This document shows, piece after piece, positions 59,682-64,000 of a DNA stretch of 64,000 nt. The notes under the pieces were generated by a model, which did no database searches, was not told where the DNA came from, and saw only the letters and a list, made by a program, of their open reading frames with translations. Every line of letters begins with the position of its first letter. The stretch's first letter is position 1. A program made the position numbers and the translations under genes. Source of the DNA: Geojedonia litorea (lineage in GTDB: Bacteria > Bacteroidota > Bacteroidia > Flavobacteriales > Flavobacteriaceae); contig NZ_JBHSGP010000012.1 of the NCBI RefSeq assembly GCF_042654525.1, forward strand, positions 62,001-126,000, in the 5' to 3' direction.

Positions 59682-60722
59682 TTATTTTATGTATTGAATG
59701 GTTTCAACAGTAGCCGTATGCTTACTGTCAAAAAAGCCTTGTTCTTCCATCCATTTATCACTATAAATTTTGCTCATATATCGTGATCCGTGGTCTGGGA
59801 ATATGACAACTACTTGATCTCCTTGTTTAAATTCTCCCTCTGCCTGAAGCTGTTTTAATGCTTGCATCGCTGCTCCACTAGTATAACCAACGAACAATCC
59901 TTCTGTTCGTGAAATTTCTCTAGCAGTATGAGCACTATCCTCATCTGTTACCTTCACAAATTTATCAATAAGATCAAAATCTGTAACTGTTGGAATTAAA
60001 TTTTTCCCTAATCCTTCAATGCGATAAGGGTATATTTCAGATTCATCAAACTCTTTAGTTTCATGGTATTTTTTCAAAACAGAACCAAAGGCATCAACTC
60101 CTATAATCTTGATATCTTTATTTTTTTCTTTCAAAAATTTTCCAACTCCCGAAATTGTTCCTCCTGTTCCACTACAGGCTACCAAATGGGTAATCTTACC
60201 ACTAGTTTGATTCCATATTTCTGGTCCAGAAGAATTATAATGCGCATCAACGTTAAGTTGATTGAAATATTGATTAATATAAATAGATCCTTTCATTTCC
60301 TCATGTAACCGCTTTGCTACTTGATAATATGAGCGAGGATCGTCTGCACTTACATGGGCTGGGCACACATAAACTTTTGCACCCATTGATTTTAACATAT
60401 CTATCTTATCTGCCGATGATTTAGAGCTAACTGCCAAAATACATTCATAACCTTTAATAATACTAACCATAGCGATACTAAATCCAGTATTACCTGATGT
60501 AGTTTCAATAATTGTATCTCCTGGAGTTAAGATGCCTTGTCGTTCGGCTTCTTCTATTATGTGAAGTGCAATTCGGTCTTTTGAAGAATGGCCTGGATTA
60601 AATGCTTCAACCTTTGCATAAAAATCACCATCAAAGCCAGAGGTCATTCTATTTAGTTTAATAAGTGGTGTGTTCCCTATTAGGTCCAACACATTATTAA
60701 ATACCTTTTTGTTTTGATTCAT
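59682..60722 (-). CDS. Cysteine synthase/CBS-like PLP enzyme, possible cysteate synthase
   Basis: A 346-residue fold-type II PLP enzyme. The PLP lysine is K48 in FNPGHSSKDR (other cysteine synthases have the more usual NPxGSVKDR). ETTSGNTGFS is the asparagine loop and SGTGGTISGVG the phosphate loop. C-terminal RYMSKIYSDKWMEEQGFF resembles cystathionine beta-synthase. No CBS regulatory domain is present. The adjacent alpha-oxoamine synthase gene makes cysteate synthase the leading guess; O-acetylserine sulfhydrylase or CBS are alternatives. Confidence 0.82.
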   Translation of the reverse strand: MNQNKKVFNNVLDLIGNTPLIKLNRMTSGFDGDFYAKVEAFNPGHSSKDRIALHIIEEAERQGILTPGDTIIETTSGNTGFSIAMVSIIKGYECILAVSSKSSADKIDMLKSMGAKVYVCPAHVSADDPRSYYQVAKRLHEEMKGSIYINQYFNQLNVDAHYNSSGPEIWNQTSGKITHLVACSGTGGTISGVGKFLKEKNKDIKIIGVDAFGSVLKKYHETKEFDESEIYPYRIEGLGKNLIPTVTDFDLIDKFVKVTDEDSAHTAREISRTEGLFVGYTSGAAMQALKQLQAEGEFKQGDQVVVIFPDHGSRYMSKIYSDKWMEEQGFFDSKHTATVETIQYIK

Positions 60723-60771
60723 AAATGCTATTTATCAGTTCCAATTTAAAAAAATGTAACCTAAAACCTCG

Positions 60772-60779
60772 CAAAAATA
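60772..60779 (-). promoter_or_regulatory. -7 promoter box of the cysteine-synthase-like gene
   Basis: TATTTTTG on the minus strand, exact TAnnTTTG, 49 bases before the start codon. Confidence 0.45.
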
Positions 60780-60794
60780 AGAGATTTTTTTTAA

Positions 60795-62858
60795 TTAGTC
60801 ATTAATATTCTCCAAGTCGAGCAAAAATGCATACTCTTCGGCGTCTTCTTTTAATGCTTCAAATCGCCCAGAAGCACCACCATGACCCGCTTTCATATTA
60901 GTCTTTAGTAGTAATAAATTTTTATCAATTTTTTTATCTCGTAATTTAGCAACCCATTTGGCTGGTTCCCAATATTGTACTTGAGAATCATGTAAACCAG
61001 TTGTTACTAAAATATGTGGATAATTCTGTTCTGAAACGTTATCATATGGTGAATACGACTTTATATAATTGTAAAAATCCTTATCATTAGGGTTACCCCA
61101 TTCGTCATATTCTCCTGTGGTTAATGGAATTGTATCGTCAAGCATCGTTGTTAATACGTCTACAAAAGGAACAGCTGCAATAACACCATTGTAGAGTTTA
61201 GGAGCCATATTAACAACAGCGCCTATAAGTAAACCGCCAGCACTTCCACCTAAAGCATAAAGATGTTTAGATGAGGTATATTTATTTTCAATTAAATATT
61301 TAGAACAGGCTATAAAATCAGAAAACGTGTTTGTTTTGTTTAACAGTTTGCCTTCCTCATACCATTTTCTGCCTAAATATTCTCCACCTCTAACATGCGA
61401 AATAGCATACACAAACCCTCTATCTAAAAGACTCAATCGTACACTTGAAAAATAAGGGTCAATAGTATGCCCATAAGCACCGTATGCATATTGTAGTAAT
61501 GGCGTTGACTTACCAAGCTTAACATCTTTTCTGTACACCAATGAGATTGGGATTTTCTCACCATCGTTGGCTGTGGCCCATAAACGTTCAGACTTATAAT
61601 TGGATTTGTCAAACTTCCCTCCTAAAACTTCCTGTTCTTTTAAAATGGTTTTTGTTTTAGTAGCCATATTAAAGTCTATAATTGAGGATGGACTGGTGAG
61701 TGCATTATAGGTAAATCGTAATATTTCAGTATCAAATTCAACATTGGTACTAGTATATGCCGTATAAGTTTCATTATCGAAGGGCAGGTAATAATCTATA
61801 CTTTCATCCCATTTTTTAATTCTGATTTGATTAAGCCCATTGGTTCGTTCACTTAAGACTAAATAGTCCTTAAAAATATCTATATCCTCTAATAGAACAT
61901 GTTCACGGTGCGGAATAAGGTCTTCCCAAGCTTCAATATTAGTTTTGTATTCAGGCGCTTTCATTAATTTAAAATTCGTAGCGCCATCTTTATTAGTTAC
62001 AATATAAAAATGATCCTTATAATGGGAAATACTGTACTCTAATCCACGTATTCGTTTTTGAAACAGTTTAAAATCTTCGTTTGGTGTATTTGCGTCTAAA
62101 ATATGATACTCATTGGTTAAAGTACTATAGCAGGCAATGATTAAATACTTTCTTGATTTAGATTTATAAACAGTAACTCCAAAAGTGTCATCTGCTTCAT
62201 GAAATACAATGACATCTTTAGAAGACTTCGTGCCAAGGACATGCCTATATATTGTATGCGAACGTAAAGTTTCTTCGTCCTTTTTTGTGTAAAATAGCGT
62301 TTGGTTATCATTAGCCCAAGATGCTGAACCCGTAGTATTTTCTATAGTATCTGGAAAAATTGTGTTATCCAATAGGTTTTTAATCTGAATCGTATACTGT
62401 CGTCTTCCAACTGTATCTACACCAAAAGACACTTTGGTATTATCCAGACTAATACTCAATCCAACTAACCTGAAATAATCATGTCCTTTGGCCATTTCAT
62501 TACAATCAAACAACAATTCTTCTTCTCCATCTAGAGTTCCGTTCTTTCTTGAATAAATGGGGTAATCCTTCCCTTTTTCATACTTAACAATATACCAATA
62601 GCCATTATATTTGTAAGGAACAGATTCATCATCTTCCTTAATTCGTGACTTCATTTCTTTAAATAATTTACTCTCAAATGCTTTGGTATGTGCAGTCATT
62701 TGATTGTAGTAGTCATTTTCGGCATTGAGATAATCTAACACGTCTTGATCCTCTCGTTGGTTAAGCCAGAAATAGTCATCAATTCGAACATCACCATGTT
62801 TTATAAGTTCTTTAGGAACTTTTTTAGCCTTTGGTGGTTGAACTTTTATTTTAGTCAT
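60795..62858 (-). CDS. S9 family peptidase (oligopeptidase B-type)
   Basis: A 687-residue prolyl-oligopeptidase-fold enzyme without a signal peptide. An N-terminal beta-propeller (about 70-400) is followed by the alpha/beta-hydrolase domain. The nucleophile is in LGGSAGGLL (about 533), Asp in TGLHDSQVQYWEPAKW, and His in AGHGGASGRF. The start KAKKVPKELIKHGDVRIDDYFWL is characteristic of oligopeptidase B (PtrB). It cleaves short peptides after basic residues. It stands alone; promoter box at 62885. Confidence 0.93.
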   Translation of the reverse strand: MTKIKVQPPKAKKVPKELIKHGDVRIDDYFWLNQREDQDVLDYLNAENDYYNQMTAHTKAFESKLFKEMKSRIKEDDESVPYKYNGYWYIVKYEKGKDYPIYSRKNGTLDGEEELLFDCNEMAKGHDYFRLVGLSISLDNTKVSFGVDTVGRRQYTIQIKNLLDNTIFPDTIENTTGSASWANDNQTLFYTKKDEETLRSHTIYRHVLGTKSSKDVIVFHEADDTFGVTVYKSKSRKYLIIACYSTLTNEYHILDANTPNEDFKLFQKRIRGLEYSISHYKDHFYIVTNKDGATNFKLMKAPEYKTNIEAWEDLIPHREHVLLEDIDIFKDYLVLSERTNGLNQIRIKKWDESIDYYLPFDNETYTAYTSTNVEFDTEILRFTYNALTSPSSIIDFNMATKTKTILKEQEVLGGKFDKSNYKSERLWATANDGEKIPISLVYRKDVKLGKSTPLLQYAYGAYGHTIDPYFSSVRLSLLDRGFVYAISHVRGGEYLGRKWYEEGKLLNKTNTFSDFIACSKYLIENKYTSSKHLYALGGSAGGLLIGAVVNMAPKLYNGVIAAVPFVDVLTTMLDDTIPLTTGEYDEWGNPNDKDFYNYIKSYSPYDNVSEQNYPHILVTTGLHDSQVQYWEPAKWVAKLRDKKIDKNLLLLKTNMKAGHGGASGRFEALKEDAEEYAFLLDLENIND

Positions 62859-62884
62859 TGAATAAACCGTATTAAAAACGATTG

Positions 62885-62892
62885 CAAAAATA
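62885..62892 (-). promoter_or_regulatory. -7 promoter box of the S9 peptidase gene
   Basis: TATTTTTG on the minus strand, exact TAnnTTTG, 26 bases before the start codon. Confidence 0.5.
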
Positions 62893-62983
62893 GAACATTA
62901 ATTACAATTGAGCGATCCCAATAAAATGTTTGCTAAACATTGTTCGTACTTAAAATTTAAGTTTTATAAATTAATTGATTTTG

Positions 62984-62991
62984 TAATTTTG
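62984..62991 (+). promoter_or_regulatory. -7 promoter box of the YbaB-type gene
   Basis: TAATTTTG, exact TAnnTTTG, 24 bases before the preferred ATG at 63016. Confidence 0.55.
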
Positions 62992-63015
62992 CAACGTAAT
63001 ATAAAATTGACGACT

Positions 63016-63339
63016 ATGTTTGGAGATATGATGGGAATGATGAATAAGTTAAAAGATACCCAGAAAAAAGTAGAAGAAACAAAACAAAGGCTTAATACTG
63101 TCTTGATTGATGAAATAAGTTCTGATCAACGCTTAAAAGTGACCATCACAGCTAATAGAACCATAAAATCAATATCCATTGATGATGTGTTGCTTGAAGA
63201 TATAGAAATGCTTGAAGATTATTTAATATTGACTTTAAATAAAGCCATTGAACGGGCTACTAATGTTCATGAAGCTGAAATTGCTGCAGTGGCTAAAGAA
63301 GGCATGCCTAATATTCCAGGGCTAGATATGTTTAAGTAG
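63016..63339 (+). CDS. YbaB/EbfC family nucleoid-associated protein
   Basis: A 107-residue DNA-binding protein that starts MFGDMMGMMNKLKDTQKKVEETKQ (quoted as MFGDMMGMMNKL) and has the family helical-hairpin then beta-sheet layout. It resembles YbaB/EbfC, which binds chromosomal DNA as a dimer. A longer frame starts at 62908 but its first 36 residues would cross the -7 box, so I choose 63016. It is divergent from the S9 peptidase gene and convergent with ltaE. Confidence 0.9.
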   Translation: MFGDMMGMMNKLKDTQKKVEETKQRLNTVLIDEISSDQRLKVTITANRTIKSISIDDVLLEDIEMLEDYLILTLNKAIERATNVHEAEIAAVAKEGMPNIPGLDMFK

Positions 63340-63359
63340 TGTTTGGTATTTGGTAAATA

Positions 63360-64000
63360 TTAAACGATTAATGTTTTTAAAGTTGACAGAAAATAATCGT
63401 GCATAACATTGGTATAGTCTAAATGTGTTACGATTCTTAATTTTCCGCCCCCCATACCAATTATATGAATGTTTTTTTCTTTTAGCAATTGAACAAATGC
63501 TGATTCATCAATGGTTTTATCCAATTCAAAAATTACAATATTGGTTTCAACAGGTTCTACAGTTTTGATAAATGGAAGTTTTCTTAACACTTCTTCTATT
63601 TCCTTGGCTCGTTTGTGATCTTCATTTAACCGTTCAATATTATGATCAAGAGCATATAACCCCGCAGCAGCAAGATATCCAACCTGTCGCATATTGCCTC
63701 CAAACACTTTTCTCAATCGGATTGATTTTTCCATTATTTCCTCATCACCTATAAGAACTGAACCTACTGGACATCCCAAACCCTTACTCAAACAAACTGA
63801 TATCGTATCAAAAAGTTCTCCGTATTGTTGAGTTGTTTCATTTTTAGCCACCAAGGCATTCCACAATCGGGCACCATCTAAATGATACCCTAAATGATGT
63901 TCATCACAAACTTTTTTTATGTTTTTTAATTCGTTAAAATCCCAACATGCACCTCCGCCTTTATTGGTTGTGTTTTCAACCTCAACCAAGCGGGTTTCAC
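63360..64000 (-). CDS. ltaE: L-threonine aldolase (5' part outside window)
   Basis: The C-terminal 212 residues of a PLP enzyme that cleaves threonine to glycine and acetaldehyde. The frame is open to the window edge (ETRLVEVENTTNKGGG). The substrate-contact HLDGARLWN and the PLP lysine in VCLSKGLGCPVGSVL are visible; RKVFGGNMRQVGYLAAAGLYAL follows in the normal order. The TTG at 63989 is an internal codon, not the start. The stop lies 20 bases from the ybaB stop. Confidence 0.92.
   Translation of the reverse strand, partial: ETRLVEVENTTNKGGGACWDFNELKNIKKVCDEHHLGYHLDGARLWNALVAKNETTQQYGELFDTISVCLSKGLGCPVGSVLIGDEEIMEKSIRLRKVFGGNMRQVGYLAAAGLYALDHNIERLNEDHKRAKEIEEVLRKLPFIKTVEPVETNIVIFELDKTIDESAFVQLLKEKNIHIIGMGGGKLRIVTHLDYTNVMHDYFLSTLKTLIV

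Overview
The window is about 64 kb of AT-rich chromosome that looks like a marine-type member of the Flavobacteriaceae (Bacteroidota). The evidence is A/T-rich intergenic DNA, Bacteroidota -7 promoter boxes (TAnnTTTG), absence of Shine-Dalgarno sites, many lipoproteins with an SC lipobox, TonB-dependent receptors with N-terminal carboxypeptidase-regulatory-like domains, and lineage families such as BatA, DUF3667, DUF4834, DUF5916, DUF6146, DUF6787 and TIGR02757. It is mostly core genome. I see no tRNA, rRNA, CRISPR array, insertion sequence, prophage or integration site, and no gene-free stretch above 300 bases.

Layout. 1-4.6 kb: 3' end of aroB, DinB-like protein, Lrp regulator, M14 peptidase, an XRE regulator with striking inverted repeats, a lipoprotein and TerC. 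4.6-10.9 kb: topoisomerase IV genes (parE, a small membrane protein, parC) and ychF. 11-21.2 kb: TonB receptor, ferredoxin/acyl-CoA reductase divergon, serC-serA, small conserved proteins, and a His-rich peptide followed by a second TonB receptor. 21.2-30.3 kb: membrane protein, folE, DUF5916 protein, LolD-type ATPase, CotH-like protein, TIGR02757, S10 peptidase and BNR lipoprotein. 30.3-41.7 kb: M61-like protease, GT2, acetyltransferase, a BatA/pseudo-dihydroorotase/DUF4870/esterase operon, MBL hydrolase, a conserved 483-aa protein of unknown function, bcp and nth. 41.7-50.5 kb: an unlisted 47-aa gene behind an ECF sigma factor, uvrA, DUF3667, and two paralogous secreted repeat proteins flanking a class C beta-lactamase-like gene. 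50.5-64 kb: flippase, GT4, YfhO, DUF4834, outer-membrane protein, GNAT, a probable sulfonolipid (capnine) gene pair, S9 peptidase, YbaB and a partial threonine aldolase.

Most unusual signals: (i) both paralogous secreted repeat genes are preceded by near-consensus sigma-54 (-24/-12) elements and followed by similar terminators; (ii) the 47-aa gene next to the sigma factor; (iii) the alpha-oxoamine synthase and CBS-like gene pair that suggests sulfonolipid synthesis; (iv) a dihydroorotase homologue without its metal-binding His pair, translationally coupled to BatA; (v) a cysteine-free endonuclease III; (vi) interlocked divergent promoters between the ferredoxin and acyl-CoA reductase genes; (vii) a structured leader with a 9-codon mini-ORF before serC. 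All functional statements rest on motif reading and family recall; no search was run.
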